From NCBI GenBank assembly GCA_022575985.1, contig JAKSXM010000272.1, positions 21,882,501-21,946,500 on the forward strand: a stretch of DNA of 64,000 nt, written 5' to 3'. The notes under the pieces are model-generated. The model was not told the DNA's origin. It made no database searches and saw nothing but the letters and a program-made list of their open reading frames with translations. The first letter of the stretch is position 1. Each line of letters opens with the position of its first letter. The position numbers and the translations under genes were made by a program. Source of the stretch: Anagrus nilaparvatae (Eukaryota > Arthropoda > Insecta > Hymenoptera > Mymaridae). Positions 47,451 through 59,630 of the stretch are shown here, one piece after another.

Positions 47451-49065
47451 ACGATATATATACGTTCCTGGATCTTCAAATTTCCCTTTCTCTTTCAAAA
47501 ATTTTATACGGGGTTCTTGCATAAGTCCATTCAAATAGAAAAAGAGGAGTTTAACATGCGTTCTTCTATGAACACCTACTTAGTCTTGTTTAAAAGTTTT
47601 AAATGAAAAGTATTAAAATTTTTTCTTACATTTATATTTTCAATATTATACAAAAATCTCTACTGAAAAAATAGGCAGCCCATAATAGGAGAATATTCAA
47701 TACTTTAGAACAGAAAAAAGTAAGTGCATTTTGATAAAAGGAAATCTTAGTGAAATGGATACGTATAAAAATCAAAATAAAGACATGAGTTTTTTGTCTT
47801 AAAAAGTTTACTCCAAATTTTTCTGTCCCACTCGTGTCCTTACTTTTGAGTAAATTAAAAATGTGCTTGTGCCAAAGTATTCTAAATTGAACAAAGAATG
47901 CAAGACTTCTTTATCCCATGCAAAACAATTTTTTAATTTAATAAATAAACAAAAAAAAAATAAAAATTTTGAAAAACAAAATCTGATTTTGATTTTTTAG
48001 AAATTCAAATTACCGCATATGCGGTCGAAATCTTCATTTTTTGATGTCTTGAAGCATTTTAGGCTAATACCAACCAAAAAATCGAATTCACCGGGAAATT
48101 TTCCATAGGGGTATCTATTGAAAATATTTTTTTTGCATCTTTTCGGTTATATAAATTCATTGCTAAAAAAATTATGAGTAAATTTGAAAACTTCCAAAAA
48201 AATTCAAATGGGCCCAATGTGGGCACTTTTGCACCTAGAGGGCTAAATAATTGGGAGGAATCATGTTTTATATATATATATAAACATCTGCCAAATTTGG
48301 GGTCAATCGGTGAAGGTCATTTTGCAAGACCACGCCATTCAGCTGGATTTAACACTATTTTTTTTTTGTTTTTTTTAATTGTGCTAAATTAATCGACATT
48401 ATTTGGGAAATTCTTTAAAATTTCGCTGTCTCAACATATAAGCTTGTAAAAACATGAAAATATTTATCCTTAGGTAAAATTTCCCGCGGAATCCAAATAT
48501 TTGGTCAGATTTTTGATTGGTCACGTGACTTGGCGGAAAATTTAAAATTTTTTAAAATTGAAAATTTTGGGATCAGTTATTTTGCTCTAGCTTTTTAAGG
48601 AAGCCAAAAAACAAAACAAAAATTTTACCATCAGAAGTGTACATGAAGATGAAAATTTTGGGTATTTAAAAAGTAAAATTGATTTGTCAGCAGGAGAGTT
48701 ATGAATGCTAGAAGTTGGAACGTATTTATTTGATTTCTCGCGCATGCGCAGCTCGAAAAAAAAATTTAAACCACGTAATCGGATAGCCAGGGAAATTTCC
48801 TATCCTGGCTGAGGAGGAAAATTTTTTTTGCAATAAAATAAGAGTCTGAGAGAGTTTTTAGTAATTTTTGCGCTATTAAAATTTAAAAAAATAAAAAGCA
48901 CAAAAAAAATAATTTGGCTGCTAAAAATCAAGGAGAAGACCTAGGATGTTAAAAATTGGGGAGGTAACTTATTTTCGATAGTACTTTGAACAAAAAATAT
49001 TTTGGGACCGATTTGAAGACCCAAGAATTAGGTTTACATACACCTGAGGAATATCGACCCATATA

Positions 49066-49287
49066 CGATTTAGTTTATTAAACATTATTTATGGACATAT
49101 ATTGCTGAACTGTTTATGAGTTTTATGATTGAATTTTCAAATCGGACCCAAAAATTTTTTATTTTCAATGAATAATGTTTCGGATCCGTTTTAAAAACTT
49201 GGCCATACAACTCATATTAACTTTAGAAATATCTATCCTTATGTAAAAACTAATTATAGTAATAAAAGTTTTTCAATTTTAATTTTT
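49066..49287 (+). repeat. Upstream flank of F-box/LRR copy B, duplicated
   Basis: Counterpart of 23486-23700. The match breaks at about 49288, where the G-run repeat element begins, and resumes as TTTACAG|GTTCG just before the coding start. Confidence 0.7.
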
Positions 49288-49339
49288 TTAACATGGAACA
49301 TGTTCATTGGATGGGGTATTTGAAAAAGTCCGGCTCGGC

Positions 49340-49582
49340 AGGGGGGGGGGGGTGAAAAAGTGACGCTTTTAGGGGGGGGGGTCAAAAATTGACGTTTTTA
49401 GGGGGGGGGTCAAAAATTGACGCTTTTAGGGGGGGGGGTCAAAAATTGACGTTTTTAGGGGGGGGTCAAAAATTGACGCTTTAAGGGGGGGGTCAAAAAT
49501 TGACGTTTTTAGGGGGGGGGGTCAAAAATTGACGCTTTTAGGGGGGGGTCAAAAATTGACGTTTTTAGGGGGGGGGGGGTCA
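49340..49582 (+). repeat. G-run minisatellite, about 28-bp unit
   Basis: About nine units of AGGGGGGGGGTCAAAAATTG followed by ACG(T/C)TTTT. Each unit has a G tract of 7-13 bases and a TCAAAAATTGA near-palindrome. Other family members have only one or two such units, so this is a local expansion. Confidence 0.9.
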
Positions 49583-49620
49583 AATGGACTTAGAATATTT
49601 TCGATTCAGGGACTTTTGGT

Positions 49621-49995
49621 GCAGAAGTACCTAGGGACCTATGGTGCAGAAGTACCTAGGGACCTTTGGTGCAGAAGTACCTAGGGACTATTGGTGCAGA
49701 AGTCCCTAAAGACCTTTGGTGCAGAAGTACCTAGAAACCTTTGGTGCAGAAGTACCTAGGGAGCATTGGTGCAGAAGTACCTAGGGACTATTGGTGCAGA
49801 AGTCCCTAAAGACCTTTGGTGCAGAAGTACCTAGGAACCTTTGGTGCAGAAGTCCCTAAAGACCTTTGGTGCAGAAGTACCTAGGAAGTTTTGGTGCAGA
49901 AGTCCCTAAAGACCTTTGGTGCAGAAGTCCCTAAAGACCTTTGGTGCAGAAGTACCTATGGAGTATTGGTGCAGAAGTACCTAGGGACCATTGGT
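49621..49995 (+). repeat. 25-bp minisatellite, 15 units
   Basis: Fifteen uninterrupted units of exactly 25 bp, consensus GCAGAAGTACCTAGGGACCT then TTGGT. Two variants interleave: ACCTAGGGA and CCCTAAAGA. The last partial unit starts at 49996. No length change in any unit. Confidence 0.92.
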
Positions 49996-50276
49996 GCAGA
50001 ATTTTTAAGAATTCATTATAAAAATTAATAAAAAATAAATTCATATTCATATTATTTAAAAAACTATAATAATTTGAAAATTTAATTAATTTAGTTCATT
50101 TTGATGTCTAAGCAGCATGATTTCTATAATAAAAATCTAAATATAAATATTTGCATATAAATATTTATATTATGAACACAATAAATACTTTATTATCAAT
50201 GTTATAAATGAACATGTTCCATGCTTGTTGGTTGTGTAGTTACACAAACCGGTTATAAATTTTTTTTACAGGTTCG

Positions 50277-51758
50277 ATGATGCATTCTAAAAATTCTCTA
50301 TTAAATTTTGGTGAAAATAGCATCAATTTATTTTTGAATGATGATTGTTTATTAAGTATTTTTGAGAATTTATCTGTCAAAGATAAATTGAAAATTGAAT
50401 TAGTTTGCAGAAAATGGAAAAATCTTGGAAAATATTTATGGACTAATTTTAAAACTTTGAATATAGAACAAAGCATCGTTGAAGAACTGAAAGATGAAAA
50501 CGATTTTTTAAGCTTGAACGATTCAATTTTAAGAATAATAAAAAGATGTCATCCTTACTTAAATTATTTATTTGTGCAAAGCAATATAAACCTGAACTAC
50601 TCATTATTATTGGCAGATATTTCTAAACACTGCCATAATTTAACAACTGTAGTATTAGGGACGCGTTACGGTTGTTTGGAATTTTGTTCAGACAGAGAAA
50701 TTGAAATATTATTTGAAAATAACACGAAAATAACCAGCGTAACATTAGTTTACTTAAAACTCGTCACTGGTATTGGTTTATTAAGTTTAAATGGGAGTTT
50801 GTTAAAAGAAATTAAATTTGATTGGTGTACTTTTGCCTGCTTAGATTATGTGTACTATTTTTTTACCAACTTGAAAAATATAACAATTTTATACTTAAGT
50901 TTCTTTAAAGTTGACTTAGAGAGAGTAGTAGAATCTTTATTAAAATCAAAGTGTGAAAAACTTAGAGAACTTTATGTTCCCTGTGCGTATAATAGAGATT
51001 CTAAAAATTTATCCGAAAATTTATCTGATCTGTTTCTGAAACAAAAAAATTTAATGGATGTGAGCTTACCATTCACCAATATTTATATGAATGTTCTTCA
51101 CAGTTTACCTGCAAATTCGATTCAAAAATTAACCTTTCGTGGATGTAAAGATTTTTATCCTTTCCATCGTTTCATAAATTTAAAATCTGTACAATGTTTT
51201 ATTGATGATTTAACAGATGAATTTTTAAAAAATTTAGATAAATGTTTTAATTTAGAAAGAATACACTTGTGTGGAGGAAATAATTTTTTGACATCAGAAT
51301 GTGAAAAATATTTTCGAAAATTTGAAAATTTAAAATTATTTGGATTTAAATTTTGCCTTGATGGAAATATTGATGAGATAATAATAATCGTGTCTTTATG
51401 CTGTAAAAATTTAGAAAATTTGGAATTAGGATATAATAAATTTACTGATGAAGCTTTAAATAGTATGAAAATGCTAGAAAACTTAAAGCTTTTAAAAATT
51501 GAAACAATTAAATTTAATAAATTTGAGATACTCAACATTATAAGCAATTTAAAAAGCTTGGAAGAAATTAGCTTTAAAAAATGTAATGATTTAAATTTTG
51601 ATTTTTTTAAAGACATTAATCGCCTAAAAATTGAAAGGGGAGATAAACATATATTAACAATATTCGTGTACATGGATGAAATGGATTATCGAATTCTTAA
51701 ATATAAAACTTGGAGTTGTCATAATGAACTTCCGCTTGGATTAGTACGGCTTATGTAA
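50277..51758 (+). CDS. F-box/leucine-rich-repeat protein, intact copy B
   Basis: Intact 493-residue frame. F-box at residues about 16-62 (LNDDCLLSIFENLSVKDKL, VCRKWKNLGKYLW), then LRRs to the end (recurrent units such as LKNITILYLSFFKVDLERV, NLENLELGYNKFTDEALNS, LENLKLLKIETIKF). It should act as an SCF ubiquitin-ligase receptor in the cytoplasm or nucleus, with LRRs reading the target; the target is unknown. The ATG at 50277 is the first of two adjacent Met codons directly after a splice-acceptor-like ACAG|GTTCG, so an upstream exon is possible and the start is not certain. Nearly identical to copy A (23729) in the first 190 residues but clearly diverged in the LRRs. Confidence 0.88.
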   Translation: MMHSKNSLLNFGENSINLFLNDDCLLSIFENLSVKDKLKIELVCRKWKNLGKYLWTNFKTLNIEQSIVEELKDENDFLSLNDSILRIIKRCHPYLNYLFVQSNINLNYSLLLADISKHCHNLTTVVLGTRYGCLEFCSDREIEILFENNTKITSVTLVYLKLVTGIGLLSLNGSLLKEIKFDWCTFACLDYVYYFFTNLKNITILYLSFFKVDLERVVESLLKSKCEKLRELYVPCAYNRDSKNLSENLSDLFLKQKNLMDVSLPFTNIYMNVLHSLPANSIQKLTFRGCKDFYPFHRFINLKSVQCFIDDLTDEFLKNLDKCFNLERIHLCGGNNFLTSECEKYFRKFENLKLFGFKFCLDGNIDEIIIIVSLCCKNLENLELGYNKFTDEALNSMKMLENLKLLKIETIKFNKFEILNIISNLKSLEEISFKKCNDLNFDFFKDINRLKIERGDKHILTIFVYMDEMDYRILKYKTWSCHNELPLGLVRLM

Positions 51759-52520
51759 AGGAATCAATTTAAATTTAGAAATACTACATTTCAAAATTTT
51801 TACTACGGTTCATAATTTTTACCCTGGTAGGCGTTAACGCGTGTTACTATTTTTCCTTTTTTTTAAAGGGAGGGTGAAATCTTGCAATAGTGATGAAAAC
51901 CTAAGGAAAGGTATACATATCTGGAAGCGAGAAGCCTATTTTCTACCCTGGGAAGACGGCATTTTGTCCATTATGTGCAAAACTATTCGACTTTTACATG
52001 CTGTCTGCACTTGCTCCCCCGTGTACACAACTATATATTCAAAGTCAAAATGCATAATATTTAAAAATAGCTATTTACAATATTATACCTATAGGTTAGA
52101 GTTGTTTACTGGTCATGAAATTAAATCATAGAGTGAAATTATAGGGAAGAAAATTAGAAACAAAGGATTCAATTTCTGATTAACATTTAACTCGACAAAT
52201 AATAAAATAATTTTTTCTTTTACATTAAAAAATAATATAATTTCAATTCTCTCGATCCTAATACTGGTACCTAATCTCTATTTAGAAATATTTTTTATAA
52301 AAAAGAGACGAACATGCAGGTAAATTGTTCTTTATTGATTTTGCTATTAACACAAGGAGTTTAAATGAAATGATTATTTTTGCTCCCATATTGTGTAATC
52401 AGAATCATTATTTTGGTTCACTAAAAAAAAATTCGGTACTGCTACCAGAATTCAATATCAGTTTATTTTTTTTTTTTAATAAACTAAAATATGTAATAGA
52501 AATGTAAAAATAATTTTTTT
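51759..52520 (+). repeat. Downstream flank of F-box copy B; two duplications abut
   Basis: 51759-52080 matches 25226-25560; about 52128-52465 matches 46005-46290. No gene: the frames at 51841-52131 and 52325-52507 consist of this duplicated noncoding DNA. Confidence 0.65.
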
Positions 52521-55500
52521 AAGTTTTATGAAACTGTGAAATAATGTAGGTTTTTGCTACTTGCGCCAGTTTAAAAGGATCAACATTTTCAATATTAAAT
52601 AAAAAAATTTGATTTTTGAGCTAACAATTATTTCCTTTATTTTTTCAATAAATTGCCCATGTTTCAAAGACTTTCAGTCTTAATTATCAAGACTAAAAAT
52701 TTACAATATTTTCAGTTGCACCAGCCAGAATAGATTTTCATTTAAATGTAAGTGACATGATGCTTCTCGGTACAGTTTTTGTTAAATCTAATAGGATATA
52801 TCAATAGAAAATTTTTCACATGTTCCATTTACTATACTGTCAATAACTTTTAAAAAAAACTAGGATATTCCCTTGTAAAAATAATAATAACATAAAAGCA
52901 AAAGAATTTCTAGACAAATTCTGTCCAAAATTTGTGGGAACAGCTTCGTCCTTGCTTCTGCTGTAACTAAATGAAAATTCTGACTCATTTTTTGGTTTCC
53001 TAGATAAATTTTACCAGAGAGAAATTTACCAGAAATTTTACCAAATACCTATTTGTTTTTTTCAAACAAATAAATATTTCTGTAATACTTTATACTGCTC
53101 AAAAACAAATTAAAAAATAAAAAAATTTCATAAATCATGAAAAAGATTAGTCAAATTCCATAATTTTAAATTTTATGCTTGTACAGCTTTTTAGTAACAT
53201 CTATTTGCCTAAAAAAGGATTTAAGTATAATTTCCAATTCTTAATAAAATCTCATTATGAACTTGCAAAAATTTTGCAAAGTCGAGATAAAATTGATTAA
53301 AATCAAAATACAAAAATACTTAACCAAGTTTAAATTACCTATAAAAACTTGCAACTTCCTTGCAACTCCATGCGAAATTTTCAGTTGGTAGAGACTCCCG
53401 AAGGATGACCCTAGATCCCAAAATTTCTGTAACTTTTTCATATAATTTTTTTTTTTTCTAGAATTATTATAATTATTTTGATCAATATATTTTTCCAACC
53501 AAACTTTTTTTTTAAATATACATAATTTATTAAATTAACTTATACTTCAATCTCTCATCGTCGTCATAATTTGAAGATCAAACATATTTAAGAAAAAATT
53601 ATTCAAAAAATAAAAATCACAAGAAAAAATAATAAATAGGTTAAAATATATAAGAAAATTAAGTTTTCCTACTTTTATTTTTTATAAAAAATATTTAAAT
53701 TAGATTTTTAACTATAATCAATCATCTTTTTTACTCTAAAAAAAATAAATTTACATTGTTTACTTACTTTAATAAAAAAAAAATTTATGCAAAAAATTTA
53801 TAAAAACTTTACTACCAAAAATGAATAAAAATAAAAAAAAATTAGAGTACAAACTTTTTTATTAAATAAATTAAAAATTCTTAATTACATTTAAATATTT
53901 ACGTACACAAGGTGAAGTAAATAAAATAATTTGTCAATGTATATAAACTTTCAGAAGTTAATAAAGTATTATTAAAATTAAATTAAATTAAAAATTATTA
54001 TTATTATTATTATATTTAGAATATAAATGTAAAATTTATAAAATTAACAGAGGACAGAGACTAAAAATTAGAATTAAAATATATATATTGGTACTATATA
54101 GTACTACAAAAAAAGAGGAGGACTTTTCAAAGTAATAACAAGCTGAAAGCACAAAGTATAAATAAAAGCTCTCACTTTGAATTATGCATAAATATACTAT
54201 TTTTGTTGAAAAATATTTAAAATTAGAAGTAATTATAAATGAGCTTATTATTATTGATATATGAATCTTATAATAAAGAATAAATTTTTAATAATATGTA
54301 AAAAATATATATTAGCTTGGTAGCTAAAAAAAATTGGATTAATGTATCGATTATTATAAAAGCTCATTTTATCATTCACTAAATGTTGTCACCAAATTTA
54401 TTGGCTCTGTAAGGACCAGAATCTTATGTTTTTTGTAATTGGCACTAAATTTCACCCTATACCCAAAAATCTATGAGAATTTTTTTGACTACCAGGCTAA
54501 TATACTGTTTACATAATTATAATATAATAAAAAAGCTTAAAATACTCTAACATAAAATTTGCATTAAGCCAAAGATTATAAAATATGTCAATGTTAATAA
54601 CTTTAATAATTTGATAAATATATATAATTTGACATAAATATTTAAAGTAACATAAATTTTTTTTTCATTTTTTCACTAAAAACTTAAGTTTATTAAATTT
54701 CAAAGTATAAAATGAAACAAAAGTCGTAGAAAATATTGAAATCTGAGTAAATCAACATATAAGTTTGTGTTTAGCTAGAAATAAGAATAGCAATTTATGC
54801 ATTTATACATTTTGAAAAGTTTTAGTCTATTTCCTATTGTATTAAAGAAAAAGAAAGACGAATAATCCAATAATACAAACATATAATACGAAGCCGACCG
54901 TAGCCTATCGCGTAACTGGCTTATAAACATTGTAACTAGTTTTCTTCATTTTTAATGTCATGTACATGAGAAATATTTTTTTTATTTTTATTGTAAATTT
55001 TTATATGATTTACTTATATACATTTATATTATTTTATTGTTCATAGTATTTACACAAATTTATTATTTTATCATTGCGGATCCTGTTTGATGCTGGAGGA
55101 GACCAAGAGTAAAAGACTAAAAATTCGAATTTTTTTTGTCAGCGGCCAGGTAGCACATATTTCTCCCAATCACTTCAATGCCAAAAAAGACGTATTATCT
55201 CGTCAATTTTTGTGAAAAATTATATGTATTGCCATAAAAACGAATAACTCTGACCCTATAAACGTGCAATCTGAGCCATTCATCTTTATTCTGACGAAGT
55301 GGGATTTCTGGTTATATCTTTAAAATTTTATTGTAGCCTGGTTTTTTAACCAAACATTTTCTGGTTGGTCTTTTTTCTCTGAGAGTCCACTAACAAGCCC
55401 TGTAACCCTCAAATTTTAATCGCTAATTATCTCTCTGCTGTAGCCAATAATAAAAGTGTCCATTTTTGAAAAAAAATGACCCATTTTTTAATTATTTTGT

Positions 55501-55540
55501 CTGTTTATTAAAACAAGGTAGAAATAGTATATTTTTACCC
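52521..55540. other. About 3 kb AT-rich intergenic, no gene seen
   Basis: Very AT-rich with homopolymer runs and an ATT-repeat near 53995-54015. A fragment of the 23259-23474 MITE family is near 53340-53400 (TTGCAACTCC, TTTTCAGTTGGTAGAG). No open frame with domain character on either strand. Confidence 0.5.
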
Positions 55541-55542
55541 AT

Positions 55543-55611
55543 GGCCACAAAAGTAAAAAATGGCCCAAATCGCACGTAAATTGCGATTTGGGGCATCCTT
55601 TTTTTGTGGCC
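55543..55611. repeat. 69-bp near-perfect hairpin, dispersed repeat copy 2
   Basis: GGCCACAAAAGTAAAAAATG and CCCAAATCGCA pair with TGCGATTTGGG and the complementary arm ending GTGGCC. Related to 42995-43110, with similar flanks (AAAACATAATTTTTCT, GCGGCCAG) continuing to about 55690. Confidence 0.7.
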
Positions 55612-55689
55612 AAGGACAAAACATAATTTTTCTCTTGCTCAGTGTCGAGAAAATGCGTTTTTTCGAATAGCGCAGCGGCCAGAAGAAAA

Positions 55690-56610
55690 GCAATTTGAAT
55701 TATCTTGTTTACGAGCCGGTAATAATCACTCATTTTAATTTTGAAAGACCGTTATTGAAGAAAAAAAAATCAGTGAAAAAAATAACATAATTTTAGTAAC
55801 ATTTATGACAACAATTACCATATTACAATTAAAATCTTATTTCACCAATAACTTTGAATGCATCCAATAGAACCACCTTCTACTTACTTTACTTACATGC
55901 CGTACCTATTATTTGTGAAAAACCGGGGTTGTCATTAAAAAATGTTTGCAAAAAATCAAAATTTCTGAAAAATCTCTCGCTATCTCCAATTTTATGAAAA
56001 TTAATTTTTGTTTTTTAATTTATATGATCAATTTTCTTAAAAATACAGATTATTTGGTATACTCTACCCTCTAAACATTTGAACATATTAGCACAAGGCT
56101 CGAAAAATTCACGAAATTATATGTTAAGGTACAGGATTAAAAAAATGTGACAAAGGGTACTCGGGCTCGGTACTCGGGTACCTTAAAAACGGAAAATTAA
56201 GCGTTACGTTTTTTTTGAACGACCCTAATATATATTTGAGATAAGTGCATTTTAATTTATTATTTAGTTTATAAATTTTACAAAAAACGTTTTTGTTTAT
56301 TAAATAAATGTTTAATTTTTAAATTCTTAGAAGAGATATAATCAAAAGTTTTAGAGTTTAATATTTAAAATTTAAATATGTAAATATTATTTAATTTTAA
56401 ATATGTAGATTACCAACTGTAATTAGCTTTCTTCTTTCATGTGCAACCGTTGGCTATTCTATTATATTTTTAATAAGCGCGCGACAATCAGCTGTCTGCA
56501 AAAAGATTGTGCTGCAAATTGCAGCCTGCAATTCAACTGTTAACCTGTGTTTGCTCGTTTTTTTAATAATATAAAAAGTATCTTATCAAAATTATCAACA
56601 AGTATTCATA
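55690..56610. other. Upstream region of SMYD gene 1
   Basis: No gene. A candidate TATA element (TAATATAAAAAG) lies near 56568-56579, about 35 bases before the start codon. A short palindrome TGCTGCAAATTGCAGC lies near 56510. Confidence 0.35.
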
Positions 56611-58937
56611 ATGTTTGATGAAAGAGACAGAGCATTAGATGAGTATAACGATGAAGAATTATTTTCTAAAGACTTTTTGTACAAAATTAAGAGCTCCGAA
56701 GGATCGAAGTTAACCAGAGAAATCGGTAACAAACTCTTCAATAGTAAAAATCATTCAAAATTAATTCATGAAGAAATTTTAATAACATATTCTAAAAGCA
56801 TTGCTTTGGCACCAAATAATTCTGAAGAATTAGCATTAGCATTTGGAAATAGATCAATTTTACTTCTGCATTTGGGTAAATATCAAGAATCAATTATTGA
56901 CTGCGATTATGCACTTAAATTTAAAGTCGAATCCCAATTATTTAAGCCCAAAATACTGTGTCGAAAAGTATTATGTTTTACAAAACTGAATAAAAAAATT
57001 GAAGCAAAAAAAACATTTGACGAAGCGAAAATTTTGATAGATAAAATTGATGACAAATCTGCAAAAAGTAAACTTTTGAAAAATTTAAATGACAGTGTTA
57101 ATACTAAATTGCTTGATCAACCTCCAAATAAATTTCGAAAAAATGTGGAAAATTCTTTACCTTATTTATCAAATGCAATATCTTGGGAGAATAATGAAAT
57201 GTTTGGTAACCACCTAGTCTCCAACACAACAATTGAAAGTGGTGAGATTATTCTTATAGACAAAGCATATTGTACATACCCAAAGTTGAAAAAAATATAT
57301 ACAGTTTGTTCTCATTGCTTAAAACAATTATGGAATGGAATACCATGTGATAACTGTGTGTTCGTTATGTATTGTTCTGATCATTGCAAAAATGAAGCTT
57401 GGGAGAAGTACCATGACGTTGAATGTGAGATGTATCCATTCCTTTTTCATAATATGACCGATTCAGAAGAATTATTTTTATTGAGATTATTTATTAAAGC
57501 TCTAAAGGAAATTGGAATCGAAGAATTAATCCGTGAAGTAGAACTAGATGAACTTGAAACTGGTAAATATTTGTTGAGCAATTTTTATAATTACTCATTT
57601 TGCTATCTTAATTAATCTTGTTAATCTTATTATTTTCAGAAAAAAGTAAAACAAAATTTTCACTAGAAGAAATCTTATCTAAATGTAATACATATAAATT
57701 CTGTAACCATTTGTTTACAAAAAAAGAATGGTATGGAGACGATCTAAAAATAGCAGAAAACACCGTTTTATTTATTTTAGCAATATTGAAAGACACTCCT
57801 ATTTCTATTAAATATAATCTTGAAAGCTATAATGAAAGTAAAATAGAAAAAATACTTTACAAACTAAGAAGCATGTGTTATTTGAATAATTTTGATGTAA
57901 AAATGAAATTTTTTAAAATTTTTTTATGCTGTTTTATATCTTTAAAACTTAATTTATAATTTATATATTTATTTTACAGCTTGAAATTCCAGAATATCAT
58001 AAATTATCAGATTCTGCTTTTGATTATATGGATATTACTATATCACTTGGTATCATTATGAATTCAATTAGTTGCTTTTTTAATCATAGCTGTTATCCTA
58101 ATGTTGATATAGTTAAACTAGAAGGTGGAAAAACAATATTTTATGCTACACGTCCTATTGATAAAAATGAGCAGGTATTATAAAATATGATAATAAAATA
58201 TTTATTTACGGAAAATATGATTAATTAATTAAATTTATTATTTTTTTATTAAAAGCTTTTCATCACATATGGTCCTTTATTAACAAAAGATCCTGCAGAC
58301 AGAAAAGCAATTCTTAAAAGAAAGTATGATTTTCTTTGTGATTGTATACCTTGTCAAAAAAATTGGCCTGTAGCCAAAAATGCACAGGTAAATAAATTTT
58401 TTAAATTTTAAACATAAATAAAATATACTTCATGTTTTATAATTTATCTAATTAAAAGTGTTAATTTGATTCTTAAAGAAATATAATATTATTAAGTTAA
58501 ATCAAATCTATTTATATCTTAAGTAAAATATTTTCAATATCCTCAAGTAAAATTTTATTTCACATAAGTTGTATATAATGAATACTACCTTTTAGTATCT
58601 ACAAATAAAAGTAATTTATTAATATTTATATAAAATAATTTAATAATATTTTTTTTTTCAGACTACTCTAAAAAGTAATGAAATTATGAATTCTTTTAAG
58701 ATGCATTTGGAAAAGAAAAAACATTTATTTGCCCTCTCTATTCGAGAAGATAGATCTTGGCTATACAGAGAAGATGCAATAAAAATAATAAGCGATTGTA
58801 TTGATTTTTTAACACCTTATATTTCAATACCTGAAATTTCTGATTTAATTGTTTCTTGCTTTATTAATTATTTGTATATCGGTTTTCATATAAATTATGG
58901 ATCTGATTTTGATATTCCTAAAGATTGTATAAAATAA
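56611..58937 (+). CDS. SMYD4-like SET/MYND protein 1 (5 exons)
   Basis: Exons 56611-57562, 57640-57896, 57980-58174, 58256-58387, 58662-58937; 1812 nt, 603 aa, all GT/AG and in frame. Order: N-terminal TPR-like helices (GNRSILLLHLGKYQES, DCDYAL), start of SET (GNHLVSNTTIESGEIILIDK), MYND zinc finger inserted in SET (CSHCLKQLWNGIPCDNC, MYCSDHCKNEAWEKYHDVEC), SET core NHSCYPNV, then post-SET CDCIPC, then a C-terminal helical region. This is the split-SET layout of SMYD proteins, which bind S-adenosylmethionine and methylate lysines; in insects the SMYD4 branch is expanded and activity is often unproven. First of a tandem trio, 693 bases before gene 2. Confidence 0.92.
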
Positions 58938-59630
58938 GATTTAATATATCTATCATGATTTTGCATATGCATGTGTTCTGTAAAGTTAGTAATTTATGAA
59001 TAACTAATTTTTTTTATTAACTAAATTTTTTTTTGTAATTCTAAGCAAATAACATACTTAAGTATTAATTAATATTTTTTTTAAAATACTTTACAATGTA
59101 ATTTTGACTTAAACAATAAATAATGAAAATTTTAAAAAATAAATATCAAATAAACAAAATACCTAAAAGATTGTTTAATTAATTAATATATTAAACAAAA
59201 AAGTTCTATTTCTATTCATATAAAAAGTTAAGATCTTACTACCTGTTAGATACATATATATAAAAGAATAAAAAGCTTTTTATGTTTAATTATATGTACA
59301 AAAACAAATATAGCTTAAAATTGGGCAGTATTTGGAATTGTAAAACCTAATTTGAATTAGAGATTTACCGCTCTTTGAATATCCAGATAGAGTAACCGAC
59401 GCGCTTCATGTAGGGTCTCTATAGCTTCATGCGCGCTTTGTAGTATGCAAAATTTCGCGAATTCGCGATCATTTGTGTTGTATAAGTTTTTAATATTTTC
59501 ATCTCAAAAAATATAATTTAATCAAAAAAGGTTTTAATTTCTATTTTTTTAAATAGTTTAAAGTATTTTTACTTTTTTTTTGTTATATGTACCTAGTATT
59601 ATATTATACATATTGATTATTCATTAAAAA
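58938..59630. other. Spacer between SMYD genes 1 and 2
   Basis: No gene. A GC-richer patch near 59385-59470 (GCGCGCTTTG, TTCGCGAATTCGCG palindrome) sits 160-240 bases before the gene 2 start and could be promoter sequence. Confidence 0.4.

Larger units (their letters stand above)
46897..49025 (+). repeat. Dispersed unit, copy 2 (first copy 10670-12450)
   Basis: Same order of landmarks as the first copy. This copy is longer in the GC-rich part (about 47070-47150), lacks the second arm of the internal foldback, and its embedded ATG frame (47235) is still open. The right end carries AATCGGATAGCCAGGGAAAT and TTTGAAGACCC, as in copy 1. I see no transposase and no clear ends; it could be an old element or a segmental duplication. 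Confidence 0.65.
49290..50262 (+). repeat. Dispersed G-run repeat family, expanded copy 4
   Basis: Starts AACATGGAACATGTTCATTG and GGTATTTGAAAAAGTCC, ends ATGAACATGTTCCATGC plus the hairpin GGTTGTGTAGTTACACAAACC-type (50228-50250). Between them are two minisatellites (49340-49582 and 49621-49995). Inserted in the intron or 5' flank of the F-box gene relative to copy A, which lacks it. Confidence 0.8.

Noticed and set aside
49621..49995. Regular 25-bp repeats considered as a CRISPR-like array
   Set aside because: Units are contiguous without unique spacers, in a eukaryotic repeat element; it is a minisatellite.
55488..55733. 81-codon minus-strand frame, similar to one at 42857-43081
   Set aside because: Both are translations of the same hairpin repeat; not a gene.
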